Under the pieces are notes generated by a model, which saw only the letters and a list, made by a program, of their open reading frames with translations, made no database searches and was not told the origin of the DNA. A DNA stretch of 41,253 bases from Cytophagales bacterium (GTDB lineage: Bacteria; Bacteroidota; Bacteroidia; Cytophagales; Microscillaceae). Shown in pieces: positions 8,574-17,362 of this stretch. The number at the start of each line of letters is the position of its first letter. Positions within the stretch are counted from its first letter, which is position 1. The position numbers were made by a program, and so were the translations under genes. The stretch covers positions 1 to 41,253 of the forward strand of contig RDZE01000035.1 of the NCBI GenBank assembly GCA_004293905.1, read 5' to 3'.

Positions 8574-9719
8574 ATGATGCACTGCGACGACATACAAAAC
8601 AAAATGTTAGACCTTATCAAAGGCAAAATAGAAGAAGCCGATGAGTACAGGCTCAAAGCGCACATGCAAACCTGCGAACAATGTCGTGAATATTTTGCCG
8701 ACTTGCAAGAAATGATGCAAGACCTAAAATCAATACCCCTCGAAGAACCTTCACCCAGAATGAAAATGCAGTTCTATAGCATGCTGCAACAATACGAAGA
8801 AAGCACCCTCGTACAACCCAATAGCGATACAGCCCCGCGACAATTTTGGCGTACCTTAGTAGCTGCTGCTTCCATCGGAGTAATGCTCGTGTCTTCTTAT
8901 TGGCTAACGCAAAACATCAACCAAGATGCCCAAAATAAAAGCATAAGCCTACAACAAGAAACAAAAAAAGATACTAAACAACAAGAAAAACAACAAGAAA
9001 AACAACAAGAAAAACAAAATATAACAATTAACCCCGAAAAAAATACTGCCCAAAACAATTCAACCATAATTACCAATACAAACGAATCGAAAGAACCGCC
9101 AATACTCAGCAACATTACTACAGAAAAACAAGATATAGTACTTGATGCCGAAATGGAAGAGGAAAAGCAAGAGAATTATTTGGAGCAAAATAAAGACAAG
9201 GAGCAACAACAAGCTAAAAAAGAAATAAATACCACTGATATTGTTACAAGTAGTACTGCTAATTTCAATAATAGCAATACTGGAGTAAGCATGGATCGTA
9301 AAGTTAGAAAAGATACACAAGAACAACAAGCAGGCTCGTTACCTGCTGCCGATAAAAAATTGAATATTGTCAATCAATTTCTATCTAAATATGCCTTGCA
9401 AGCTACTGAAAAAGACTTAGAAAGCCTGCTCAATATGCTCAATAAGGAAGAAAACCCCAACGTAAAGGTAGCAGTGATGGAAGTATTGAGCCAAGAAAAA
9501 TATGCACTAAGACCCGAAATTCAGGAAAAAGTACTACAAACCCTTGAATTTCAACAATCGCCCTCTGTCCAAATGCTCATTTTAGACTTTGCATTGCAAT
9601 ACGAAAAAGGCAAAAATTGGCACTATGTAGAGTTATTTTTACAAAAAAATGACCTTGACAAATCTGTCAGAGAGTATGCCCAAGAAATCATACAACTGAA
9701 AAAGAACACAAAATTTTAA
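8574..9719 (+). CDS. Membrane anti-sigma factor with zinc-finger head and HEAT-like periplasmic tail
   Basis: 381 residues. The cytoplasmic N-terminus has the zinc anti-sigma motif H30-x3-C34-x2-C37, with C4 a possible fourth ligand. One membrane segment follows (about 93-112). Residues of about 115-250 are low complexity, rich in Q, K, E, N and T, including three QQEK repeats. Residues of about 265-381 look like paired HEAT-type helices (ESLLNMLNKEENPNVKVAVM, PEIQEKVLQTLEFQQSPSVQ). The product should hold the ECF factor at the membrane until a signal is sensed. Most anti-sigma factors of this type end in a short periplasmic part, so a long linker and helical-repeat tail are unusual. The start could be ATG 8574 or 8577. 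The gene sits between the sigma factor and the DUF4097-like gene in one operon. Confidence 0.88.
   Translation: MMHCDDIQNKMLDLIKGKIEEADEYRLKAHMQTCEQCREYFADLQEMMQDLKSIPLEEPSPRMKMQFYSMLQQYEESTLVQPNSDTAPRQFWRTLVAAASIGVMLVSSYWLTQNINQDAQNKSISLQQETKKDTKQQEKQQEKQQEKQNITINPEKNTAQNNSTIITNTNESKEPPILSNITTEKQDIVLDAEMEEEKQENYLEQNKDKEQQQAKKEINTTDIVTSSTANFNNSNTGVSMDRKVRKDTQEQQAGSLPAADKKLNIVNQFLSKYALQATEKDLESLLNMLNKEENPNVKVAVMEVLSQEKYALRPEIQEKVLQTLEFQQSPSVQMLILDFALQYEKGKNWHYVELFLQKNDLDKSVREYAQEIIQLKKNTKF
8979..9014 (+). repeat. Three perfect 12-bp tandem repeats coding QQEK
   Basis: CAACAAGAAAAA occurs three times without mismatch inside the linker of the anti-sigma factor gene, flanked by similar imperfect Q/K/E codons. 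The unit length is a multiple of three, so copy-number change by slippage would alter linker length without breaking the frame. Confidence 0.9.
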
Positions 9720-9738
9720 ATTATTTAACCCCCAAAAT

Positions 9739-10656
9739 ATGCTGCGATTACTATTTCCTTTTTTGCTAACCATCGTCTTTCTTAATACACACTTTGCACA
9801 CGCACAGTCCAAAGCAGCCGCAGAAATTAAAAAAGAAGAAAGCGATGACACCCCTCCGATAGAAGAGATAGACATACAAATGGACTATGCAAACTTAGAT
9901 ATTGTAGGCACTGAAGCAGGCAGTGGCATCTCTTATGACGACTCTTTGCTCATTTATTGCGATACTTTCATAGAGAATAAAACCCTCAACATAAGAGCCA
10001 AAAACGAAGACACAACCACTATCACACTGCACATGCAAGTGCCCAAAGACAAAAAGATAAAAGTGAACCTAAAAAAAGAAGGCAATATTAACATATCACG
10101 AATGAATAGTTATGTGCAAGCCTCCACACACAAAGGCAATATTACTCTTAACAATCTTGATGGTTGGGCAGTACTCAATACCGATTTAGGCAATATAAAA
10201 GCCTCTTTTGCCAATGTAAATCCAGAAAAACCCATGTCCTTTATAGCCTATCAAGGCAATATAGAGCTTATGTTTCCCAAAAACTTACAAGCCAACTTTT
10301 TACTCAAAACCAATAACTCATTGCAAAATGATTTTGAAATTGATGAGGATGAAAATAGGGAAGAACAAATGGCTAATTTTTTCAACACAAATGCCCAAGA
10401 AAACAAACGTCTAAAAGAGAGCAATCTGATAAATGACGCGATAGCAGAGAAACAAAAAACAAAAAACGTGATGGGCTCAACACTCAAAGACGACAATAAG
10501 GAAATGCAACTATTTCCCAATATTGCGCAGCGAAGTGCCATGTTCAAATCTACTGAAATAACCACTGCTAAGAAACAAAACAATAACCTCCCCAAACCTG
10601 TCTATCTTGTGCAAGCATTCAACGGAGGCATCGTACTCAAAAAATACACAGAGTAA
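9739..10656 (+). CDS. Secreted DUF4097-like beta-solenoid (putative adhesin) protein
   Basis: 305 residues with a signal peptide (to about AHAQ, residue 23). The middle part has the repeating short-strand pattern of DUF4097/DUF2807 putative adhesins: evenly spaced G-N-I steps (KEGNINISRM, KGNITLNNLDG, LGNIKASF, QGNIELMFPK), consistent with a right-handed beta-helix. The last 90 or so residues are polar and rich in N, K and E, without a recognised sorting domain. It lies 19 bases after the anti-sigma factor and is probably the third gene of that operon. Proteins of this family are often found beside ECF sigma/anti-sigma pairs. Its exact function is unknown. Confidence 0.85.
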   Translation: MLRLLFPFLLTIVFLNTHFAHAQSKAAAEIKKEESDDTPPIEEIDIQMDYANLDIVGTEAGSGISYDDSLLIYCDTFIENKTLNIRAKNEDTTTITLHMQVPKDKKIKVNLKKEGNINISRMNSYVQASTHKGNITLNNLDGWAVLNTDLGNIKASFANVNPEKPMSFIAYQGNIELMFPKNLQANFLLKTNNSLQNDFEIDEDENREEQMANFFNTNAQENKRLKESNLINDAIAEKQKTKNVMGSTLKDDNKEMQLFPNIAQRSAMFKSTEITTAKKQNNNLPKPVYLVQAFNGGIVLKKYTE

Positions 10657-10671
10657 AATTCTCCCAAATGG

Positions 10672-12618
10672 CTATTTTAGAAGTGTAAAAGTACCCTTGC
10701 TTACAAAATACTGTCCCGTATAATCTGTAATTTCTGCTACATATACATATACATCAGCATTTTGCAATGTACCATTCCAAGTGCCGTCCCAACCTTCTTC
10801 AAATTGATTACTTGTAAAAATCTGCTGTCCGTTTTTATTATAAATGCTCAACTTATAATCTTTGATATACAAACCTGTAGGCTTGAACAAATCATTCAAT
10901 CCATCTTGATTAGGTGTAAAAGCATTAGGGAAAAAAAGTTTATATTTTTGTTTTAGCTCCACAAGGTTAGAATAACTAAAAACACCAGTACCACCTGCCA
11001 CAGTACGAATACGATAACGAACCACTTGAGGGTATCGTAGCAAAGCATTGTCTACATAACTTTGGCTACTGCTGACACTGATTGTCTGCAAAATTGCATT
11101 GTTAATATCTAAAACTTCTATAAAATAGTCAAAAACACCAGCCGAACCATTTTCATAAGCAGTCCATTCCAGCACAGCTTTGTCAGCACCAATAATTTCC
11201 CCTTTCAGTAGCACAGGGCATATTTTCCCCGAAATAGGGGCAGCATTCCCACATTGATTTTGGTAAGTAATATTATAACAATATCTAATTTGTGGATTTT
11301 TGATAAAATCAACTTCTGTATCTACAGCACTTTGTTTGCTATCTTCCAAACGAATCGTATCGCGGCTCACTACTGTATTAGTGCCTATGTCTATTTTTTC
11401 TCTATAGATAATATGCCGTGCTATAGTAGGCACAGCAGGAGCCTGCCACTGTAATTCTATCCTTTTATTGTCTGTACTTACGCTTCCAAACAAAGCAGCA
11501 GCAGAGGGGGGGATGTCATTTGAAAATGCGACTGCACAAGCCTCCTGAGAGCGTGAAATACTTGTGAGCGTAGTGCCTATATTGGTAACCAAACTATAGC
11601 AGTATCTTTGAGTACATTGTACCCCCACATCTGTAAAAGTATTTTGCCCTACACTATTAATTGTTTGCAATAACACATTATCACGATAGATTTGATAGTT
11701 TTGAAAATTCAAACCCTGATAGACATTCCAACTAAGTACATTCTGATTGTTTTGCGCCGTTACTTGTACTGTCGTTGTAGGTATTTCGCCCGAAATTACT
11801 TGGTTGCCACATAGGTCTTGCACCAAAAGCCTATAATAATAAGTGATGCCTAAAGTATTTAAGTTAGTGATTTGTTGTGTAAATAATTGCCCCGTTCCAT
11901 TCAAATTAATAATGTTTTGGTAAGTACCCGCTGCTCCTTCTTTTTGTTGAACAATATAGGTAAAATTGACATCAGTCGTAAAGCTCAAACTAACCCTGCC
12001 TGTCAGACTATTCTGGCTAATTACTGTAACTTGTTGAATATTAGGCGAAGGAATGCTTACAATAGGATTTACGATAATAGCACTCGACCCACCACAACCA
12101 CCAGGAACATATCTGCCTATGACAGTAACAGTAACAGGAGCGGCACTTGCATATACATGGCGCACTTCAGCAGTGCCTCGCAACACTGTTTGAGTTGTTG
12201 CATCACCCCAATTGATAAGGTAGCTTTCGTAAGTATTGTCATTGATAAACAAAGCTATCTCGCGACCACTACAATATTTTACAGAAAAAACAGGTGCAGG
12301 TGTAGGCAATACTTCTATATAGTTGCCTTTGCGCAAGCTATCTCCCTGACCTGCAAAGCTACCCACCTGTGTAATAGGGTAAATACCGGGCTTAGTATAA
12401 GTATACGTTGTACTTGGAACAAAAGAAGTACCATCTTCATATTTATACAAAAGATTAGTCCCACCTCCTGTACATTCCGTAACATTGACCGTAAAAGGAA
12501 CACAACCTCGCCGCAAACCATTGGCACCCACCGCATCAAAACAAGGTGCTTGTGCCCACAAATGAAGCAAAGTACTAAAAAATGAATAAAGAAAAAGAAA
12601 CGTTTTTTTGGATAGCAT
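10672..12618 (-). CDS. T9SS-exported multidomain surface protein (PKD/fibronectin-like, type B sorting domain)
   Basis: 648 residues. Signal peptide at 1-23 (hydrophobic run to LHLWAQ), a PKD-like segment near the N-terminus (TYTYTKPGIYPITQVGSFAG), several fibronectin type III-like segments (SLSFTTDVNFTYIVQQKEG, NVLSWNVYQGLNFQNYQIY, IELQWQAP, VLEWTAYENG), and a C-terminal gliding-associated or type B T9SS sorting domain (about 562-648: LFFPNAFTPNQDGLNDLF to SKGTFTLLK). The sorting domain should direct the protein across the outer membrane through the type IX secretion system. Paired cysteines in the fibronectin-like parts could form disulfides. It is transcribed alone, convergent with the sigma-factor operon, with only 15 bases between the two stops and no clear hairpin. 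The ligand is unknown; adhesion is inference. Confidence 0.9.
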   Translation of the reverse strand: MLSKKTFLFLYSFFSTLLHLWAQAPCFDAVGANGLRRGCVPFTVNVTECTGGGTNLLYKYEDGTSFVPSTTYTYTKPGIYPITQVGSFAGQGDSLRKGNYIEVLPTPAPVFSVKYCSGREIALFINDNTYESYLINWGDATTQTVLRGTAEVRHVYASAAPVTVTVIGRYVPGGCGGSSAIIVNPIVSIPSPNIQQVTVISQNSLTGRVSLSFTTDVNFTYIVQQKEGAAGTYQNIINLNGTGQLFTQQITNLNTLGITYYYRLLVQDLCGNQVISGEIPTTTVQVTAQNNQNVLSWNVYQGLNFQNYQIYRDNVLLQTINSVGQNTFTDVGVQCTQRYCYSLVTNIGTTLTSISRSQEACAVAFSNDIPPSAAALFGSVSTDNKRIELQWQAPAVPTIARHIIYREKIDIGTNTVVSRDTIRLEDSKQSAVDTEVDFIKNPQIRYCYNITYQNQCGNAAPISGKICPVLLKGEIIGADKAVLEWTAYENGSAGVFDYFIEVLDINNAILQTISVSSSQSYVDNALLRYPQVVRYRIRTVAGGTGVFSYSNLVELKQKYKLFFPNAFTPNQDGLNDLFKPTGLYIKDYKLSIYNKNGQQIFTSNQFEEGWDGTWNGTLQNADVYVYVAEITDYTGQYFVSKGTFTLLK

Positions 12619-12717
12619 AAATTTTACTCTAAAAGAAGCTAATTGATAACGAAATAAGAAAGAAAATACATTTATTTTGACTAAAAATTTAGAATAATTC
12701 TAAACTAAATAAAAAAC

Positions 12718-12747
12718 TTGTCATTAAAAAACTTTATTCTATATTTG
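12718..12747 (+). promoter_or_regulatory. Bacteroidota-type promoter of sdhCAB
   Basis: TTG at 12718-12720 (preceded by C, so a partial match to TTTG) and a perfect TAnnTTTG box, TATATTTG, at 12740-12747, separated by 19 bases. This is the arrangement known for the primary sigma factor of Bacteroidota. The predicted transcript would start about 45-50 bases upstream of the sdhC ATG. Confidence 0.65.
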
Positions 12748-12800
12748 GCACTTAAAACAAGTAAATATCTTATATAAAAATATTCAATTCGAAACAGATT

Positions 12801-13508
12801 ATGAGTACGCAAACAATCCAAAAGAAAACTTGGTATGTCAATTTACTGACAAGTACCTTAGGACGAAAATTTATCATGGCAGGTACAGGCTTATTTTTAG
12901 TGTTATTTTTGGCAGTGCATCTTATAGGCAATTTACAGCTACTTATACCCGATGAAGGCAAAACCTTTAATGAATATGCACATTTTATGGGGCACAACAA
13001 ATTTATACAAGCGATATCTGTTGGCAATTTCTTTTTTATTCTCTTGCACATAGCTTATTCATTTGCACTCACACGATACAACATCAGCGCAAGACCTCAA
13101 CAATACGCCTATGCAAAAACCAATAATTCCTCTTGGACATCGCGCAATATGATGATTTTAGGTACTTTAGTACTCATTTTCATAGTAGTGCATTTGCAGG
13201 CGTTTTGGGCAAAATCAAAATTTGGAGGTTTAGAACCCATTTCTTACAATGGAGTAGAACACCACAACCTCTATTTAGCCACTAAAATTGCCTTCGCCGA
13301 ATGGTGGATTGTATTGCTTTATGTAGTGTCTATGATTGCCCTCGCTTTCCACCTCTCACATGGGGTTGCAAGTGCTTTCCAAACCTTAGGACTTAACCAC
13401 GTGAAATATACACCCCTCATCAAAGTCTTTGGCTATGCCTTCGCCATTATCGTACCCTTTCTATTTGCTCTGATTCCTGTTTGGATGTTCATAGCACAAA
13501 ATATGTAA
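12801..13508 (+). CDS. sdhC: Succinate dehydrogenase/fumarate reductase cytochrome b subunit
   Basis: 235 residues. Membrane anchor of respiratory complex II, carrying heme b and the quinone site. Five hydrophobic segments are visible (about 25-48, 72-92, 116-138, 165-187, 207-230). Histidines placed within or at the ends of helices (H40, H83, H131, H184, H187) fit the di-heme single-subunit anchor found in Bacteroidota and in B. subtilis. The N-terminus LLTSTLGRKFIMAGTGLFLV is typical of this subfamily. There is no separate SdhD. It is first in sdhC-sdhA-sdhB, 83 bases before sdhA. Confidence 0.95.
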   Translation: MSTQTIQKKTWYVNLLTSTLGRKFIMAGTGLFLVLFLAVHLIGNLQLLIPDEGKTFNEYAHFMGHNKFIQAISVGNFFFILLHIAYSFALTRYNISARPQQYAYAKTNNSSWTSRNMMILGTLVLIFIVVHLQAFWAKSKFGGLEPISYNGVEHHNLYLATKIAFAEWWIVLLYVVSMIALAFHLSHGVASAFQTLGLNHVKYTPLIKVFGYAFAIIVPFLFALIPVWMFIAQNM

Positions 13509-13591
13509 ATGCAAAACAAAATCATAAAACATATTTTTATATACTCATCTCAAAATTACAAAATAATACAGGACTAATAATATAGACTCTT

Positions 13592-15526
13592 ATGACCTTA
13601 GACGCAAAAATTCCCGAAGGACCTCTCTCCGAAAAGTGGTCAAAACATAAATTCAATCTCAAGTTAGTAAACCCTGCTAACAAAAGAAAATACGACATCA
13701 TCGTAGTAGGTACTGGCTTAGCAGGTGCTTCAGCCGCCGCTTCCCTTGCCGAATTAGGCTACAACGTAAAAGTTTTCTGCTTCCAAGATAGCCCCAGACG
13801 TGCGCACAGTATCGCCGCTCAAGGAGGTATCAATGCCGCTAAAAACTACCAAAATGATGGCGATAGTATCTATCGTTTGTTCTACGACACTGTCAAAGGA
13901 GGCGATTACCGCGCACGCGAAGCCAACGTGCACAGATTGGCAGAAGTAAGTGTAAACATCATAGACCAATGCGTAGCACAAGGCGTACCTTTCGCACGCG
14001 AATACGGCGGATTGCTTTCTAACCGCTCATTTGGAGGAGCTCAAGTATCAAGAACTTTCTATGCACGCGGACAAACTGGACAACAACTCCTATTAGGGGC
14101 TTACAGTGCCCTAAGCAGACAAGTAGCGACAGGAAAAGTAAAACTCTACACACGTACTGAAATGCTGGACTTAGTTCTTGTTGATGGCAAAGCAAGAGGT
14201 ATCGTTACTCGCAACATGGTAACAGGTGCTATAGAATCACACTCCGCACACGCAGTATTACTTTGCACTGGAGGCTATGGCAATGTATTTTTCCTTTCTA
14301 CCAATGCAATGGGTTCTAACGTAACAGCTACTTGGCGCGCACACAAAAAAGGTGCTTACTTCGGAAATCCTTGCTTCACACAAATACACCCTACTTGTAT
14401 TCCTGTTTCAGGGGCACACCAATCTAAACTAACACTTATGTCCGAATCGTTACGCAACGATGGAAGGGTATGGGTGCCAAGAGAAAAAGAAGATGCCGAA
14501 AAAATAAGAAAAGGAACACTCAAAGCTAACGACTTATCTGAAGAAAAACGATATTATTTCTTAGAAGAGCGTTATCCCTCATTTGGTAATTTAGTACCTC
14601 GTGATGTAGCCTCTCGAAATGCTAAACTTGTTTGTGATGACCAACTTGGCGTAAACTCAGAAGGACAAGCTGTATATCTTGATTTCAGAGATGCCATCAA
14701 AAGAGACGGAGAAGACACCATCAGAGCCAAATATGGTAACCTATTTGATATGTACCAACAAATCACTGATGAAAACCCATATAAAGTGCCAATGAAAATT
14801 TACCCTGCCGTGCACTATACAATGGGCGGTCTGTGGGTAGATTATAACCTTATGACAACCGTACCGGGTTGTTATGCATTAGGAGAAGCCAACTTCTCTG
14901 ACCACGGTGCTAACCGATTGGGCGCAAGCGCACTCATGCAAGGTTTGGCAGATGGCTATTTCGTAATCCCTTATACCATTGGCGATTACTTGGCAAATAT
15001 GCCCGCTACCAAAGTAGACGCCTCGCACCCCGAATTCAAAAAAGCAGAAGAAGAAGTAAAACAGCGCATCAATACACTGCTAAGCATCAACGGTCAAAAA
15101 ACTGTAGATGAATACCACAAAGAATTGGGCAAAATTATGTGGGACTACTGTGGAATGGCGCGCAACGAAAAAGGATTACAATTTGCCAAGCAAAGAATTG
15201 CTGAAATCAAAGCAGAATTCTGGAAAAATGTAAAAGTAACAGGGAACAATGAAGAATTCAATCAAAGTTTAGAAAAAGCACTAAGAGTTGCTGATTTCAT
15301 AGAGTTAGGTGCGTTGATGGTAGAAGATGCGCTCCAAAGAAAAGAATCCTGCGGAGGACACTTCAGAGAGGAATACCAAACCGAAGACGGCGAAGCACAA
15401 CGCGATGACAATAATTTTGCACACGTAGCCGCTTGGGAATACAAAGGTGATGACCAACCAGAAGTTTTGCACCAAGAAAAATTAGTATTCGAAAATGTAA
15501 AACTTACACAACGCAGTTATAAATAA
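13592..15526 (+). CDS. sdhA: Succinate dehydrogenase/fumarate reductase flavoprotein subunit
   Basis: 644 residues, the usual length for the Bacteroidota form. Catalytic subunit that interconverts succinate and fumarate with covalently bound FAD. The dinucleotide fold is [13 protein letters not shown] (about 38-50), and the flavin-linked histidine is H72 in [14 protein letters not shown]. The capping and active-site region shows [24 protein letters not shown] and RDVASRNA, and the second FAD segment is [20 protein letters not shown]. The gene sits between sdhC and sdhB, 31 bases before the sdhB start, and all three are expected on one transcript. Confidence 0.97.
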   Translation: MTLDAKIPEGPLSEKWSKHKFNLKLVNPANKRKYDIIVVGTGLAGASAAASLAELGYNVKVFCFQDSPRRAHSIAAQGGINAAKNYQNDGDSIYRLFYDTVKGGDYRAREANVHRLAEVSVNIIDQCVAQGVPFAREYGGLLSNRSFGGAQVSRTFYARGQTGQQLLLGAYSALSRQVATGKVKLYTRTEMLDLVLVDGKARGIVTRNMVTGAIESHSAHAVLLCTGGYGNVFFLSTNAMGSNVTATWRAHKKGAYFGNPCFTQIHPTCIPVSGAHQSKLTLMSESLRNDGRVWVPREKEDAEKIRKGTLKANDLSEEKRYYFLEERYPSFGNLVPRDVASRNAKLVCDDQLGVNSEGQAVYLDFRDAIKRDGEDTIRAKYGNLFDMYQQITDENPYKVPMKIYPAVHYTMGGLWVDYNLMTTVPGCYALGEANFSDHGANRLGASALMQGLADGYFVIPYTIGDYLANMPATKVDASHPEFKKAEEEVKQRINTLLSINGQKTVDEYHKELGKIMWDYCGMARNEKGLQFAKQRIAEIKAEFWKNVKVTGNNEEFNQSLEKALRVADFIELGALMVEDALQRKESCGGHFREEYQTEDGEAQRDDNNFAHVAAWEYKGDDQPEVLHQEKLVFENVKLTQRSYK

Positions 15527-15557
15527 TTTCTTATTGTACCAAAAAATTGATAATAAT

Positions 15558-16307
15558 ATGAAACTTACCCTTAAAATATGGCGACAAAAAAACAGCCAAG
15601 ACAAAGGCAAAATGGTGGAATACAAACTCAATGACGTTTCCGCCGATATGTCTTTCCTCGAAATGTTAGATGTACTCAATGAAGAACTTACACTCAAAGG
15701 CGAAGACCCCGTAGCTTTTGACCACGACTGCCGCGAAGGAATTTGTGGAATGTGTAGCTTATATATTAATGGCAAACCACACGGACCCAAACAAACAACT
15801 ACTTGCCAATTGCACATGCGTTCTTTTAACGATGGCGATACTATCTATATCGAGCCTTGGCGTGCCAAAGCATTCCCCGTAGTGAAAGATTTAGCCGTAG
15901 ATAGAGGTGCTTTTGACCGCATTATCCAAGCTGGGGGCTATATTTCTGTCAATACAGGTGTTACGGTAGATGCAAACGAAATACCGATAGCCAAAGAAAT
16001 AGCCGACAAAGCCTTTGATGCCGCTACTTGTATCGGTTGTGGTGCTTGTGTAGCTGCTTGCAAAAATGCCTCAGCCATGCTATTCGTATCAGCCAAAGTT
16101 TCCCAATTTACACTATTGCCACAAGGAAAAGCCGAGCGCAAACGCCGTGTAGAAGCAATGGTAGAACAAATGGACGAAGAAGGATTTGGTGCTTGTACCA
16201 ACACTGGTGCTTGTGCCGCAGAGTGCCCTAAAGAAATCTCTTTGGAAAATATTGCACGCCTTAATAGAGAGTATTTATTTGCCAAATTGACTTCTAATAA
16301 CGTATAA
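15558..16307 (+). CDS. sdhB: Succinate dehydrogenase/fumarate reductase iron-sulfur subunit
   Basis: 249 residues. Electron-transfer subunit with three clusters: a 2Fe-2S site at C58, C63, C66 and C83; a ferredoxin-type site at C158-x2-C161-x2-C164-x3-C168; and a last group at C213, C219 and C223 before a proline. Together the last two groups supply the 4Fe-4S and 3Fe-4S centres. ATG 15558 starts the conserved [10 protein letters not shown] sequence; the frame also extends upstream to 15534 through a weak TTG, which was rejected. It ends the operon and is followed by a hairpin. Confidence 0.96.
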   Translation: MKLTLKIWRQKNSQDKGKMVEYKLNDVSADMSFLEMLDVLNEELTLKGEDPVAFDHDCREGICGMCSLYINGKPHGPKQTTTCQLHMRSFNDGDTIYIEPWRAKAFPVVKDLAVDRGAFDRIIQAGGYISVNTGVTVDANEIPIAKEIADKAFDAATCIGCGACVAACKNASAMLFVSAKVSQFTLLPQGKAERKRRVEAMVEQMDEEGFGACTNTGACAAECPKEISLENIARLNREYLFAKLTSNNV

Positions 16308-16321
16308 ATCAATAAAAAACA

Positions 16322-16364
16322 TATACAGAGGTTAGAGGAATTTATTTTTTCTAACCTCTATATA
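16322..16364 (+). terminator. Hairpin downstream of sdhB, possible terminator
   Basis: AGAGGTTAG (16327-16335) is a perfect 9-bp inverted match to CTAACCTCT (16351-16359), and flanking TATA/ATATA could extend the stem past one bulged base. The hairpin lies 20 bases after the sdhB stop. It lacks a clear T tract after the stem, so it may act as an mRNA 3' stabiliser rather than an intrinsic terminator. Confidence 0.45.
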
Positions 16365-16370
16365 CAAATG

Positions 16371-16536
16371 ATTTCACGCCTATGGCGTTTTGATTAAATT
16401 TTTAATTTTTTACTACAAAGCTGATAGCCCTAAGGGGCTTTTTTTGAATAACAAAACTTATTTTTAAAGCCGTTAGGCTTGGTATCTTTGTAGAAAAATG
16501 TTGAATTATATTAGAAAAATGCCGCAGGCGTGAAAT
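16371..16536. repeat. MITE-like palindromic element with nested inverted repeats
   Basis: The ends ATTTCACGCCTATGGCGTTTT (16371-16391) and its imperfect reverse complement at 16516-16536 match at 18 of 21 positions. Inside lie a second inverted pair, ACTACAAAG (16412-16420) with CTTTGTAG (16486-16493), a short palindrome AGCCCTAAGGGGCT (16425-16438), and AAGCC...GGCTT (16467-16480). The whole 166 bases could fold into a branched structure. There is no open frame of its own. No target-site duplication was identified. The nested, non-coding design fits a small non-autonomous repeat, but only one copy is present here. A perfect TATCTTTG box (16483-16490) is part of it. Confidence 0.55.
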
Positions 16537-16543
16537 AAATACG

Positions 16544-16744
16544 CTATTCAACGTCTTTAAACAAACCTTCAAAGGAATTGGCATAATCATAAATATCAAT
16601 CGTTTTACCATCAAAATAAGTATCATCTTCAAAGCCAACCGCTATCCAACGCCAGTGTTTTCTACTTCAATCACTTGTAAGTATACGCTTATGGCGAAAA
16701 CTTTTGAGTTTGGAGTGATTTCAAGTGTTTTTTTGATTTTCCAT
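16544..16744 (-). pseudogene. Frameshifted short gene of unknown family
   Basis: Reading the minus strand from ATG 16744 gives MENQKNT and a stop. Moving to the next frame in the run of seven A gives LEITPNSKVFAISVYLQVIE and VEN, again ending in a stop. Returning to the first frame at about 16652 gives WRWIAVGFEDDTYFDGKTID, then IYDYANSFEGLFKDVE and a TAG at 16544-16546. The two pieces read like one protein of about 67 residues broken by two opposite indels, one in a homopolymer. The start codon lies 9 bases after the stop of the upstream lipoprotein gene, so the pair was probably co-transcribed. The MITE-like repeat begins 7 bases beyond its stop. The family was not recognised. Two sequencing errors are an alternative explanation. 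This entry and the neighbouring repeat account for most of the 446 bases between sdhB and the lipoprotein gene. Confidence 0.55.
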
Positions 16745-16753
16745 TATTTGTTT

Positions 16754-17311
16754 TTAGTTTTTCAGAAAGATAATCCATTGCGATTTATTAACATCTCCAA
16801 TTACACCAACACTTGGCGTATAGAGAAATAGTTTTACGGTAGCATTAGGATTGGTTTTTAAGTACTCACGAACTTTCGTCAGATTCTGTATGGATAGCCA
16901 AACAGCTTCGTACTCGCGATTTTTATTACTTACACCCAAAATATTTTCAAAACCTGCATTGGGGTATATCGTATCATTGGTAGTTACTCTGCTAAATTGA
17001 TCAGCAGTCATAGAGCCTTGTGGGTATTTAATCTTCCCAGTACCCGCCCAAATGATGTCTCCATCAAATAGAGGCGCATCTAATTCTTGGTATTTGAGTC
17101 TTATGTAGCCAAAATCACCAGGCGGACGGTATTCACTCACAATCGTAAAAGTAGAAGTCTTGTTCAAGAAAATCAATTCATCTCCACCCCTAAATGTATG
17201 AGTGGTGTGATCAACTTTTAATACGAGTACTTTATTTCGAATACTCAATTCATCACTTTTTGAACAAGAGAAAAAAGTGAAAAGCACTACAACCAAAATA
17301 ATATTTTTCAT
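16754..17311 (-). CDS. Small lipoprotein of unknown function
   Basis: 185 residues. The N-terminus is a lipoprotein signal: K3-N, a hydrophobic stretch, then FFSC with the lipid-anchored cysteine at residue 16, followed by SKSDE. The mature part is mostly short beta-strand-like segments with aromatic residues (TIVSEYRPPGDFGYIRLKYQ, DGDIIWAGTGKIKYPQG, EYEAVWLSIQNL), possibly a small beta-sandwich. No family was recognised. It has its own strong promoter match immediately upstream and is followed after 9 bases by the frameshifted short gene. The pair looks like an accessory insertion between sdhB and the dehydrogenase gene. Confidence 0.8.
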   Translation of the reverse strand: MKNIILVVVLFTFFSCSKSDELSIRNKVLVLKVDHTTHTFRGGDELIFLNKTSTFTIVSEYRPPGDFGYIRLKYQELDAPLFDGDIIWAGTGKIKYPQGSMTADQFSRVTTNDTIYPNAGFENILGVSNKNREYEAVWLSIQNLTKVREYLKTNPNATVKLFLYTPSVGVIGDVNKSQWIIFLKN

Positions 17312-17330
17312 AACTCATATTTCTTTTGCA

Positions 17331-17362
17331 CAAATCTAAACAAAGTGATTTTAATTAACAAA
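17331..17362 (-). promoter_or_regulatory. Near-ideal Bacteroidota promoter of the lipoprotein gene
   Basis: On the minus strand TTTG (complement of 17359-17362) and TAGATTTG (complement of 17331-17338) are separated by 20 bases, an exact match to TTTG-N20-TAnnTTTG. The predicted start of transcription is close to 17325, giving a very short leader before the ATG at 17311. Confidence 0.7.

Noticed and set aside
8979..9014. Short tandem repeats considered as a CRISPR array
   Set aside because: Units are 12 bases, directly adjacent without spacers, and inside a coding frame.
11887..12585. 232-codon plus-strand open frame opposite the T9SS surface-protein gene
   Set aside because: It lies wholly antisense to a gene with a signal peptide, recognisable domains and a sorting domain. 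Its translation is rich in N, R, C and T and shows no domain.
15534..15557. TTG start upstream of sdhB
   Set aside because: SdhB proteins begin at the conserved MKLTLKIW segment at 15558.
16402..16638. 78-codon minus-strand open frame in the sdhB-lipoprotein gap
   Set aside because: It runs through the palindromic repeat and across the pseudogene in a frame with no protein-like character.
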